29,508 bases of DNA from a virus, in the IMG/VR virus record IMGVR_UViG_3300044695_001583, positions 1 through 29,508 of that record; one strand, written 5' to 3'. This document shows positions 14,355 through 20,616 of the stretch, one piece after another (the first letter of the stretch is position 1; each line of letters starts with the position of its first letter). The position numbers and the translations under genes are program-made. The notes under the pieces were generated by a model. That model saw only the letters and a program-made list of their open reading frames with translations. It searched no databases and had not been told where the DNA came from.

Positions 14355-14734
14355 ATGAATCAGTATTATTTAATTACCTAAAGGAAAACTATTTTCCCGA
14401 CTTAGAACAAAGCACGAACCAATTTTCAAAGTGGGATTGTTATTCTCCAACTACAAAAACACGAATTGAGTTAAAATGTAGGAAAAAACATTACCCTAAC
14501 TTAATTCTAGAAAAAATAAAGTACGTAGATATGATTAAACGCTACGTAGAAAAAGACGAAAAGCCAGTTTATATAAATTCAACCCCGAACGGGATCTTCG
14601 CTTTTGATTTACGAAATATTAAACCAGTTTGGATAACCGATAACCGTATGCCTCAAACAACGGACTTCGAAAATATAGCGCCTATCGAAAAGACTTACAC
14701 GCTAATAAATATCGAAGAAGGAAAAAAAATTTAG
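14351..14734 (+). CDS. Small PD-(D/E)XK-like nuclease candidate
   Basis: A 127-residue protein with a weak but complete restriction-fold core. Asp29 is in KWDCYSP, and RIELKCR (38-44) supplies the ExK pair Glu40 and Lys42 after a strand-turn-strand. KKHYPNLILEKIKYVDM follows, as in nuclease-fold proteins that begin MNESVLFNYLKENY. It could be a Holliday-junction resolvase, a small endonuclease or a nicking enzyme. It contains the only GATC seen in the genome (14593-14596). It follows the NinG-like gene with an ATGA overlap and is the last gene before early promoter 2. The family assignment is inferred from the motif. Confidence 0.55.
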   Translation: MNESVLFNYLKENYFPDLEQSTNQFSKWDCYSPTTKTRIELKCRKKHYPNLILEKIKYVDMIKRYVEKDEKPVYINSTPNGIFAFDLRNIKPVWITDNRMPQTTDFENIAPIEKTYTLINIEEGKKI

Positions 14735-14763
14735 AAAAATGTTAGAAAAATGTTAGAAAAAGT
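14731..14763. repeat. Three 11-bp repeats with phased A-tracts upstream of early promoter 2
   Basis: TTAGAAAAATG at 14731-14741 and 14742-14752, then TTAGAAAAAGT at 14753-14763. The A5 tracts recur every 11 bases, close to one helical turn, so their bends should add up. The third unit runs into the -33 box of the promoter. It probably acts as an UP-like or curved element. Confidence 0.8.
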
Positions 14764-14793
14764 TTGCAGATTAAAATAATATGTTTATATTTG
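14763..14793 (+). promoter_or_regulatory. Early promoter 2, Bacteroidetes type
   Basis: TTTG (14763-14766), 19 bases, TATATTTG (14786-14793), with the same spacing and boxes as the promoter at 9205. Flanks are also shared (AAATGTTA upstream, AGATT after the -33 box). It reads into the recombination operon beginning at 14817. Confidence 0.88.
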
Positions 14794-14816
14794 TATATAA
14801 TTAAAATATATACGCT

Positions 14817-15344
14817 ATGAAACATTTATTTAAGTCGTTGGCAGCCTTCCAACAGGAAGTACCCGTAATTCACAAAGGTACACAAGGCTACGGTTATTCT
14901 TACGCAGATTTACCGAAGATTTTTGAAGTAGTTAACCCGCTACTAAATAAACACGGATTAGGATTCACGCAGTTACTCGACACTAAAGAAGGAATCGATT
15001 ATATTGCTACGGTTGTTTTTCACGTCGAAAGTGGCGAAACCTTAGAATCTAAAGTAGCCATTCCGCAGGTAATATTAAAAGGAATGAACGATTACCAAAG
15101 TTTCGGAAGCGGGGTTACTTACTTCCGTCGATACGCTTTGAGTTCGGCGCTTGGATTAGTTACGGACAAAGACACGGACGCTTCGGGCGAACAAGTAAAA
15201 CCAGAACCGAAGAAACCTACCATTGATAATAAAAGACTTGGTAAGGCGTTAGAAATGATTGCAGACGGCAAATATACTAAGGAAGAATTAATACAAAATT
15301 TTGCCTTAACTGATTCTCAAACCAAATTACTTGAAAACGTATGA
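14817..15344 (+). CDS. erf: ERF-family single-strand annealing protein
   Basis: A 175-residue recombinase that coats single-stranded DNA and anneals complementary strands. The ERF pattern is clear: GYGYSYADLPKIFEVVNPLLNKHGL (about 24-48), a central IATVVFHVESGETLES, and YQSFGSGVTYFRRYALSSALGL (about 93-114), ending with TDKDTDASGE. A Pro/Lys-rich linker (about 125-137) leads to a short helical C-terminus. It is the first gene after early promoter 2 and is followed with an ATGA overlap by the exonuclease, giving a Red-like two-component recombination system for repair, concatemer formation or gene exchange. Confidence 0.93.
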   Translation: MKHLFKSLAAFQQEVPVIHKGTQGYGYSYADLPKIFEVVNPLLNKHGLGFTQLLDTKEGIDYIATVVFHVESGETLESKVAIPQVILKGMNDYQSFGSGVTYFRRYALSSALGLVTDKDTDASGEQVKPEPKKPTIDNKRLGKALEMIADGKYTKEELIQNFALTDSQTKLLENV

Positions 15345-16012
15345 AAGTCCGATGTTCTCAAATTGGTAAGATAATGACTAACCCCCGCAAGTCGGGGGAA
15401 GTCCTAAGCCAAACAGCAAAAACCTACGTGCAAGACCTTGTCTTAGAAGAAAAGTACGGAATACGAAAAGAATTTAGTTCACGTTACACGGATAAAGGAA
15501 ACGAAGTAGAAGACCTGTCGATAGCCTTAGTTAACGAGGTACTAAATTACAAGTTCATTTACAAGAACGACGAACACTTTAATAACGAATGGTTAACAGG
15601 AACTCCCGATGTAAACACGGACGAAGTATTAATAGACGTTAAAAGTAGTTGGGATGCTTCTACGTTTCCGTTCTTTGAAACTGAAATACCAAACAAAGAT
15701 TACTTTTACCAACTTCAAGGGTATATGTGGTTAACGGGCAAAACGGAATCCGTATTAGCGTATTGTTTAATCGACACCCCGTTAGAAATGGTAGAAGACG
15801 AAGTAAGGCGCGCGCATTGGAAATTACACCTAATCGACGAAAACACGGAACTAAGAAACGAAATAGAATCTAAGCACAAATTTAGCCATATACCAAATAT
15901 CCGCAGGGTTAAATATTGGTTTATTCAACGCGACGAACAAGTAATAGAAGCAATTAAAGAACGCGTGGAGCTATGCCGCGAATACTATAACCTATTAATG
16001 AAAGCAATATGA
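15341..16012 (+). CDS. YqaJ / lambda-type exonuclease
   Basis: A 223-residue nuclease of the PD-(D/E)XK exonuclease family that digests duplex DNA from 5' ends to leave single strands for the ERF protein. Visible residues are RCSQIGKIM (4-12, family N-terminus), TDKGNEVE (Glu57), GTPDV (Asp90), IDVKSSW (Asp99, Lys101) and YFYQLQGYMW (121-130, including Gln124 and Gln126). These make up the full YqaJ core. Its position behind the ERF gene confirms the assignment. Its stop overlaps the next start (ATGA). Confidence 0.9.
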   Translation: MKVRCSQIGKIMTNPRKSGEVLSQTAKTYVQDLVLEEKYGIRKEFSSRYTDKGNEVEDLSIALVNEVLNYKFIYKNDEHFNNEWLTGTPDVNTDEVLIDVKSSWDASTFPFFETEIPNKDYFYQLQGYMWLTGKTESVLAYCLIDTPLEMVEDEVRRAHWKLHLIDENTELRNEIESKHKFSHIPNIRRVKYWFIQRDEQVIEAIKERVELCREYYNLLMKAI

Positions 16013-16221
16013 ATATAACACACGAAAACGAAGCAAAACACGAAGACACGGTATTAATGGCAGTAATGACAAAGTACCACGAACGGAGTAAACGCGGGAT
16101 ACGAAAATACGGAACGAATTTAGATAGAAAAGACGTTGATTTATTAGGGTGGTTAAACCATTTACAGGAAGAATTAATGGACGCAACGTTATACATTGAA
16201 AAACTAAAAAAGGAAATATGA
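16009..16221 (+). CDS. Small MazG-like (all-alpha NTP pyrophosphohydrolase-like) protein
   Basis: A 70-residue helical protein starting MNITHENEAKHEDTVLMAVM. The segment RKYGTNLDRKDVDLLGWLNHLQEELMDATLYIEKL (about 32-66) carries the KYG and the EExxDA pattern that in phage MazG-like proteins marks the metal-binding helix of nucleotide pyrophosphohydrolases. It is shorter than MazG and lacks part of the second metal helix, so it may work as a dimer or bind rather than cleave. Such proteins clean nucleotide pools or lower alarmone levels. It is the third gene of the recombination operon, with ATGA overlaps at both ends. Confidence 0.5.
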   Translation: MNITHENEAKHEDTVLMAVMTKYHERSKRGIRKYGTNLDRKDVDLLGWLNHLQEELMDATLYIEKLKKEI

Positions 16222-16439
16222 AGGCAACACTTGAATTTAACCTACCCGAAGACGAAGCGGAATTTTATTGCGCGAACAAAGGTACGGCTATGTTAAACGT
16301 TCTTTGGGAACTTAAACAGGAACTCCGTAGCTTACGAAAGTATGCGGAGTTAAAAGAAAACCAATATGATATAGTGGAAAAGATAGAAGACTTCCTATTT
16401 AGAAGTTTAGAAGGGCACGAAATAAACCTAGACAAATGA
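16218..16439 (+). CDS. Small acidic hypothetical protein common in phages
   Basis: A 73-residue protein starting MKATLEFNLPEDEAEFYCAN. The pattern of LEFNLPED, then a Trp-Glu-Leu helix (VLWELKQELRSLRKYAEL), recurs in many unrelated siphovirus genomes as an uncharacterised protein of about 70-110 residues beside recombination and replication genes. A helical dimer is likely. It overlaps both neighbours by ATGA. No function is known to me. Confidence 0.7.
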   Translation: MKATLEFNLPEDEAEFYCANKGTAMLNVLWELKQELRSLRKYAELKENQYDIVEKIEDFLFRSLEGHEINLDK

Positions 16440-16684
16440 AGTACGGAATAATCTTTTTAAGCGCGTTAATAATCGAAATATGTTCAACGTTTTACATTAG
16501 ATACGTTTCGGAAGCAAACACGTTAGGAATGCTATTCTTTGCTTTTATTAGTCCGTTTCTCGGTTTACCTTTCTCAGGGTATATGGTTGACTCGGAAAAT
16601 TGGAACGAACGAATTAAAATGGCTTTCTCGTTAGCCTTTGGATATGTAACGGGAGTAATAATAGTAATAAATTTAATTAAGTAA
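16436..16684 (+). CDS. Small membrane protein in the recombination operon
   Basis: An 82-residue protein with hydrophobic segments near 3-22, 29-50 and 62-81, thus two or three membrane helices, and a charged loop (MVDSENWNERIKM, about 51-63). No lipobox is present. Its place among early DNA-metabolism genes suggests a role in membrane takeover or exclusion of other phages, which is inference. It begins by ATGA overlap and ends 1 base before the SSB-like gene. Confidence 0.65.
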   Translation: MKYGIIFLSALIIEICSTFYIRYVSEANTLGMLFFAFISPFLGLPFSGYMVDSENWNERIKMAFSLAFGYVTGVIIVINLIK

Positions 16685-16685
16685 T

Positions 16686-16922
16686 ATGGAAACAAAAGTA
16701 AACACGGGAGCAATTTTTAAGAACGACAAAAAACAAGGCAACCAACCTGATTACCGAGGTAAGGTAAACGTAAACGGCAAAGAAATGGAAATAGCCCTTT
16801 GGGTTAAAGAATCTAGTAAAGGGTTAAAGTATTTTTCGTGTTCATTTGGCGAGCCTTACGTGAACGAAACCCCGAAACAAGTTCACACGCAAATAATTGA
16901 AAAAGACAATTTACCCTTTTAA
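16686..16922 (+). CDS. Mini SSB-like OB-fold protein
   Basis: A 78-residue protein starting METKVNTGAIFKNDKKQGNQ. Short strands around KVNVNGKEMEIALWVKESSKGLKYFSCSFGEP suggest a small OB or beta-barrel fold of the kind seen in phage proteins next to recombination genes. The C-terminus EKDNLPF closely resembles the acidic tip of bacterial SSB (DDxxPF), which docks repair and replication partners. It may bind single strands or act as a decoy or adaptor for the host SSB network. It is much shorter than a standard SSB (about 110-170), and the assignment rests on layout and the tip. Confidence 0.55.
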   Translation: METKVNTGAIFKNDKKQGNQPDYRGKVNVNGKEMEIALWVKESSKGLKYFSCSFGEPYVNETPKQVHTQIIEKDNLPF

Positions 16923-16924
16923 TT

Positions 16925-17134
16925 ATGTTTATCGACGATAACAGTTTACGGAAGGAGTTAAAAGAAATTCTACTTACGAAAACACGAAACCAAGTTGTAA
17001 AGGAAATAAAGTCCAAAGGTTTAAAAATGCACCAGTACACAATAGACCGCTTTTTAAGTGGCGCACTGGTAAGCATAAAAACGTTAAGAACTTTAGACGA
17101 GTACGTGTACCGAACGCAAAAAGGTTTTAAGTAA
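16925..17134 (+). CDS. Small HTH-like regulator candidate
   Basis: A 69-residue basic protein starting MFIDDNSLRKELKEILLTKT. The segment TRNQVVKEIKSKGLKMHQYTIDRFLSGALVSIKTLRTLDEYV (about 20-61) has the helix lengths and the SxxTLxxLDxY ending of small phage repressor-like helix-turn-helix proteins. It is the last gene before the terminator at 17141 and just ahead of the sigma-factor promoter at 17173, so it could control that promoter. This is inference. No full lysogeny repressor with a dimerisation or cleavage domain was seen. Confidence 0.55.
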   Translation: MFIDDNSLRKELKEILLTKTRNQVVKEIKSKGLKMHQYTIDRFLSGALVSIKTLRTLDEYVYRTQKGFK

Positions 17135-17140
17135 AGAAAT

Positions 17141-17167
17141 ACCCCGCCGTAAAAAGTGGGGTTTTTT
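17141..17167 (+). terminator. Rho-independent terminator ending the recombination operon
   Basis: ACCCCGC (17141-17147) pairs with GTGGGGT (17156-17162) with one G-T pair and an 8-base loop, followed by a T-run to 17167. It separates the early operon from the sigma-factor promoter 6 bases downstream. Confidence 0.88.
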
Positions 17168-17172
17168 GTGAA

Positions 17173-17204
17173 TTGTTATGTTTAGAATTTAATTATTATA
17201 TTTG
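17173..17204 (+). promoter_or_regulatory. Promoter for the sigma-factor / late-control operon
   Basis: TTG (17173-17175), 21 bases, TATATTTG (17197-17204), a Bacteroidetes-type promoter with a slightly weak -33 box. It lies between the terminator at 17141 and the sigma-factor ATG at 17221. It lacks the A-tracts of the other two promoters, so it may be weaker or regulated. Confidence 0.75.
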
Positions 17205-17220
17205 ACGACAAACTAAGCAA

Positions 17221-17754
17221 ATGGAATGGCTTAAAATAGTAGCAAAAGACCACAAAGAATGGGTTAAACTCGTTCAAAGTTTCGGCGAAGACTTTTTCGC
17301 TGAGGACATAGTACAGGAATCTTACCTAAGATTACACAAATATTGTAAACCTGAAAACATTATTCAAGATGGGCAAATTAATAAAGGTTTTATGTATTTT
17401 GTGTTACGCAATCTTTACCTATTACATATTAAAAGCGAAAAGAAGAATGCAATGGTAAGCCTAAACGAGTTAGCCGTATTAAAAGACGAACCCACCAACC
17501 TAACTAAAGAAGAATCTTTTTCAGCATTACTTAGTAAGATACACGAAGAAGTGGATAGTTGGCACTGGTATGATAAACAATTATTCACAATCTACAAAGA
17601 CACGGATTTAAGCATACGGGATATAGCAAAAGAAACCACAATAAGTTCTAGTTCTATTTTCAACACGTTAAAAAACTGCAAAAGCAAAATAAAGGCGAAA
17701 TTTAAAGAGGACTACGAAGACTACAAAAACGAAGATTACGAATTAATTAAATAG
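17221..17754 (+). CDS. Phage-encoded RNA polymerase sigma factor (sigma-70 / ECF-like)
   Basis: A 177-residue protein. A region 2 pattern lies at about 25-75 (FFAEDIVQESYLRLHKY, then FMYFVLRNLYLLHIKSEKK), and a region 4 helix-turn-helix at about 118-160 (LSIRDIAKETTISSSSIFNTLKNCKSKIK), joined by an acidic linker. Regions 1 and 3 are absent, as in small ECF-type factors. It would redirect host RNA polymerase to phage promoters. Being first in the block that leads into packaging and virion genes, it probably turns on late transcription. Its own promoter is of host type (17173). The acidic tail (EDYEDYKNEDYELIK) may bind polymerase. Confidence 0.85.
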   Translation: MEWLKIVAKDHKEWVKLVQSFGEDFFAEDIVQESYLRLHKYCKPENIIQDGQINKGFMYFVLRNLYLLHIKSEKKNAMVSLNELAVLKDEPTNLTKEESFSALLSKIHEEVDSWHWYDKQLFTIYKDTDLSIRDIAKETTISSSSIFNTLKNCKSKIKAKFKEDYEDYKNEDYELIK

Positions 17755-17757
17755 ATT

Positions 17758-18345
17758 ATGAAATTTGTAAAAAATATTAAATATTACACGGGAACGGTTT
17801 ACGAATGGAATCTACCTACGGGGCATACTTGTCCTTTTGCTTTGGAATGTCTTGTAAAAGTAAATAAAGAAACAGGTAAATTTGAAAACAAATCAAACGC
17901 TTACAAATGTTATGCGGCAAGTCCCGAAAGATTTCCTGCGGTAAGGAACCACCGTTGGAATAATTACGAATACGTTTTGGAAGGAAATAAGCCTATTTTA
18001 CCTAAAGATTGTAAGGCGGTTAGGATTCACGCGAGTGGGGATTTTTTTAATCAGTCGTATTTCGATATGTGGTTGGAAATAGCAAAAGAAAACCCAAATA
18101 TTGAATTTTGGGCGTATACTAAAAGCCTTATATATTGGGTTAAAAGAATAAACGATATTCCTGAAAATTTAGTTTTAACGGCAAGTTACGGAGGCAGAAA
18201 TGATGAGTTAATATCAAAGCATAATTTAAAACATTCTATTGTAATTCAGGAAATAAAAGAAGATATGCCAATAGATTATAATGACGATTATGCAAGATTA
18301 AAAAATGTAAACTTTTATTTATTAGATAACTTTAAAAAAAAATAA
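17758..18345 (+). CDS. GP88-like protein of unknown function
   Basis: A 195-residue protein that resembles the mycobacteriophage gene 88 family. Marks are TCPFALEC (Cys25, Cys31) with a further KCYAA (Cys51), AVRIHASGDFFNQSYFDMW (88-105), FWAYTKSL (117-124) and LTASYGG (140-146). The three cysteines near the N-terminus recall metal or cluster binding and the rest looks like a TIM-barrel or Rossmann core, but no enzyme activity is established for the family as far as I know. It follows the sigma factor by 3 bases and precedes the packaging genes, so it is co-expressed at the early-late switch. Confidence 0.7.
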   Translation: MKFVKNIKYYTGTVYEWNLPTGHTCPFALECLVKVNKETGKFENKSNAYKCYAASPERFPAVRNHRWNNYEYVLEGNKPILPKDCKAVRIHASGDFFNQSYFDMWLEIAKENPNIEFWAYTKSLIYWVKRINDIPENLVLTASYGGRNDELISKHNLKHSIVIQEIKEDMPIDYNDDYARLKNVNFYLLDNFKKK

Positions 18346-18346
18346 A

Positions 18347-18754
18347 ATGGGAAGACCAAGAAAAAAACAAGCGGAAGGATTAGGCGACACGGTAGAAAAC
18401 ATTTTAGAAGCTACTGGGATTGCAAAAGTAGCAAAATGGGTAATGGGCGAAGACTGCGGATGCGACGAACGTAAGAAAAAATTAAACGAACTTTTTAGGT
18501 ACAAGAAACCCGAATGTTTAACGGAAGACGAATACACCTACCTAGATAAATTTTATAACAGCGGTACGGGTACGGTTATTCCAAGTACCCAAATTGAACT
18601 ACTAAAGATTTATAACCGAGTAATGCGCGAAAAAATGCAACCTACTTCGTGCCCTTCGTGTCTAAGGGAAGTAGTTAATAAATTAAATCAACTTTACGCA
18701 GTATATAAAGAAGAAAAAGATGCCACTACCGAAGCCAACACCGAAGGAGAATAA
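18347..18754 (+). CDS. Cysteine-containing protein of the packaging region
   Basis: A 135-residue protein with a basic start (MGRPRKKQAEGLGDTVENIL), then GIAKVAKWVMGEDCGCDERKKKLNELF (about 24-50) and a second cysteine group PTSCPSCLREVV (about 99-110). The CGC and CPSC pairs could form a zinc site. The pattern is, to my knowledge, widespread and conserved beside small terminase genes of Bacteroidota phages, yet uncharacterised. It may help DNA recognition in packaging. It starts 1 base after the GP88-like gene and overlaps the next small gene by 35 bases. Confidence 0.7.
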   Translation: MGRPRKKQAEGLGDTVENILEATGIAKVAKWVMGEDCGCDERKKKLNELFRYKKPECLTEDEYTYLDKFYNSGTGTVIPSTQIELLKIYNRVMREKMQPTSCPSCLREVVNKLNQLYAVYKEEKDATTEANTEGE

Positions 18755-18896
18755 AAAAGAATTCGTTATGCGTTGTATGTCGGACGAAACAATGGTAAAA
18801 GAATTTCCCGAAACCGACCAACGTTTAGCAGTTTGTTCGTCTACGTTTGAAGAATCTAAACTATCAAAACACGAAACCAATGGGAAGACCAAATAA
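18720..18896 (+). CDS. Small conserved protein of the packaging region
   Basis: A 58-residue frame with ATG at 18720, starting MPLPKPTPKENKKEFVMRCM. It has a family-like core: a Pro/Lys start, then FVMRCMSDETMVKEFPETDQRLAVCSS with two cysteines. Similar proteins (MPLPKP...F..RCM.D..M..E.P...QR.AVC) are familiar to me from many Bacteroidota prophages and phages next to portal or terminase genes. It overlaps the genes on both sides (35 and 17 bases). The role is unknown. A virion-head or packaging accessory is plausible from context. Confidence 0.75.
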   Translation: MPLPKPTPKENKKEFVMRCMSDETMVKEFPETDQRLAVCSSTFEESKLSKHETNGKTK

Positions 18897-19320
18897 AATA
18901 GATAGCCCCGAACACCTTTGGGAATTATTTAGGGATTATAAAAGCCAAGTAAAAAACAACCCTATCTTAAAACATACTTTTGTAGGTAAGGAAGGTAGAA
19001 GCGAATATAGCGAACTCGAACGACCTTTAACCATAGAAGGCTTCGAATGTTATTGCGCAGACTTAGGAATAATTCAAGACCTATCTAATTATTTTGCGAA
19101 TTCGAATAATAGATATAAACGCTTTTCAACTATCATTACGCGCATACGTAAGGAAGTACGCACCGACCAAATCGGCGGGGGTATGGCGGGAATCTATAAT
19201 TCAAGCATAACCGCACGATTAAACAACCTAGTCGAAAAGAAAGAAATTACAAACGTAGAACAACCACTATTTACCGATGTTTCGGAAAACGACGGCGATA
19301 AACAAAATACTGAGTCTTAA
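18880..19320 (+). CDS. terS: Terminase small subunit
   Basis: A 146-residue protein starting MGRPNKIDSPEHLWELFRDY. It matches the Bacteroidota small-terminase pattern (YKSQVKNNPILKHTFVGKEG, then ERPLTIEGFECYCADLGI), in which an N-terminal helix-turn-helix selects phage DNA for cutting and a helical body forms a ring. The frame is open to a TTG at 18847, but the ATG at 18880 gives the expected MGRPNK start. It overlaps the large subunit by 44 bases, a strong sign of coupled translation. Confidence 0.85.
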   Translation: MGRPNKIDSPEHLWELFRDYKSQVKNNPILKHTFVGKEGRSEYSELERPLTIEGFECYCADLGIIQDLSNYFANSNNRYKRFSTIITRIRKEVRTDQIGGGMAGIYNSSITARLNNLVEKKEITNVEQPLFTDVSENDGDKQNTES

Positions 19321-20437
19321 AAAACGTGTTAAGATTATTCAAGGTGGAACTTCGGCGGGTAAGACGTTTGGGATTATTCCTGTATTAATTGACAAGGCAG
19401 CGCGACACGAAGGAATAGAAATAAGCGTAGTAGCGGAAACGATACCGCATTTAAGAAGGGGCGCATTAAAGGACTTCCTAAAGATAATGAAGTGGACGGG
19501 TAGATTCTTTGAAGACAGGTTTAATAAGTCGTTACTCCGTTATGAGTTCGCAAATGGTTCGGTAATAGAATTCTTTTCCGCAGATGATTCGAGTAAACTA
19601 CGTGGAGCAAGGCGCGATATTCTTTATATAAACGAATGTAATAACGTTACCTTTGATTCTTATAATGAGTTGGCTATACGAACACGGAAGGAAGTTTATT
19701 TAGATTTCAACCCCGCTAACGAATTTTGGGTACACAAAGAATTAAAGAACGAACCCGATTCGGACTTTCTTATTTTAACTTACAAAGATAACGAAGCCTT
19801 AGACCAATCAATTATAGACCAAATCGAAAAGAACAAAGAGAAGGCTAAGACAAGTTCTTATTGGGCTAACTGGTGGAAGGTTTACGGAGAAGGTCAATTA
19901 GGAATGCTCGAAGGGGTAGTGTTCTCAAATTGGAAAACTATTGACACGATACCACAGGAAGCAAAGTTAATCGGAATAGGACTAGACTTTGGATATACGA
20001 ACGACCCGACCGCGATAATAGAAATATACAATTACAACGGGCAACGAATAGTTAACGAAGTAGCCTACCAAACAGGATTACTAAATAGCGATATCGCGAA
20101 ACTTCTACCTAAACACGTAATAGTATACGCGGATTCTTCCGAGCCCAAATCAATCGACGAAATTAAACGCCACGGGATAACGATTAAAGGAGTAACCAAA
20201 GGTAAGGATTCAATAAACTACGGAATAGATGTTATGCAGCGTAACGAATACTTAGTTACTTCGAACAGCGGTAATTTGATTAAAGAATTACGCGCGTATG
20301 TTTGGGATACCGACAAACAAGGCAACCGACTAAACAAGCCTATTGATTTTAATAACCACGCTATCGACGCTTTTCGTTATCACGAAATGGAAACCCTAGG
20401 GATAGGCTCAAACTACGGAAGGTATGCAATACGATAG
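19277..20437 (+). CDS. terL: Terminase large subunit (packaging ATPase and nuclease)
   Basis: A 386-residue motor that pumps DNA into the prohead and cuts concatemers. The ATPase shows Walker A GGTSAGKT (23-30), Walker B DILYINE (114-120, catalytic Glu120) and the coupling motif YLDFNP (141-146). The RNase H-like nuclease shows GLDFGYTNDP (Asp237), VIVYADSSEP (Asp286) and NHAIDAFRYHE (Asp364), the three metal-binding acids. Length is at the short end for the family but both domains are complete. It overlaps the small subunit by 44 bases and the next small gene by 14. Confidence 0.95.
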   Translation: MFRKTTAINKILSLKKRVKIIQGGTSAGKTFGIIPVLIDKAARHEGIEISVVAETIPHLRRGALKDFLKIMKWTGRFFEDRFNKSLLRYEFANGSVIEFFSADDSSKLRGARRDILYINECNNVTFDSYNELAIRTRKEVYLDFNPANEFWVHKELKNEPDSDFLILTYKDNEALDQSIIDQIEKNKEKAKTSSYWANWWKVYGEGQLGMLEGVVFSNWKTIDTIPQEAKLIGIGLDFGYTNDPTAIIEIYNYNGQRIVNEVAYQTGLLNSDIAKLLPKHVIVYADSSEPKSIDEIKRHGITIKGVTKGKDSINYGIDVMQRNEYLVTSNSGNLIKELRAYVWDTDKQGNRLNKPIDFNNHAIDAFRYHEMETLGIGSNYGRYAIR

Positions 20438-20606
20438 TACGAACGATATGCAAGTAATGATTACTCGAGTTGAGCAATATATACACGAACGAACAGGCAA
20501 ACGAGTTAAGATTGTATTTAACAATATGCAAAGGTTTACCGCTCACTTTGATATGTTAATTAAGGCACACGAACACGTTGTGAATTACAAAAACACGAAT
20601 AAATAG
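20424..20606 (+). CDS. Small hypothetical protein after the terminase
   Basis: A 60-residue frame from ATG 20424 (MQYDSTNDMQVMITRVEQYI); an internal Met at 20448 is an alternative start. It is helical with a basic centre (HERTGKRVKIVFNNMQRF) and no cysteine. It overlaps the large terminase by 14 bases and ends 10 bases before the tail chaperone. It could be a minor tail or packaging accessory. No family is recognised. Confidence 0.55.
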   Translation: MQYDSTNDMQVMITRVEQYIHERTGKRVKIVFNNMQRFTAHFDMLIKAHEHVVNYKNTNK

Positions 20607-20616
20607 TTTAATAAAT

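Noticed and set aside
15370-15400. CCCCCGCAAGTCGGGGG as a terminator or operator
   Set aside because: The inverted repeat lies inside the exonuclease gene near its start and has no T-run. It may fold in mRNA but cannot be interpreted further.
16925-17134. Lysogeny repressor
   Set aside because: Only a small HTH-like protein, with no integrase, divergent promoter or antirepressor nearby. A lytic regulator is likelier.
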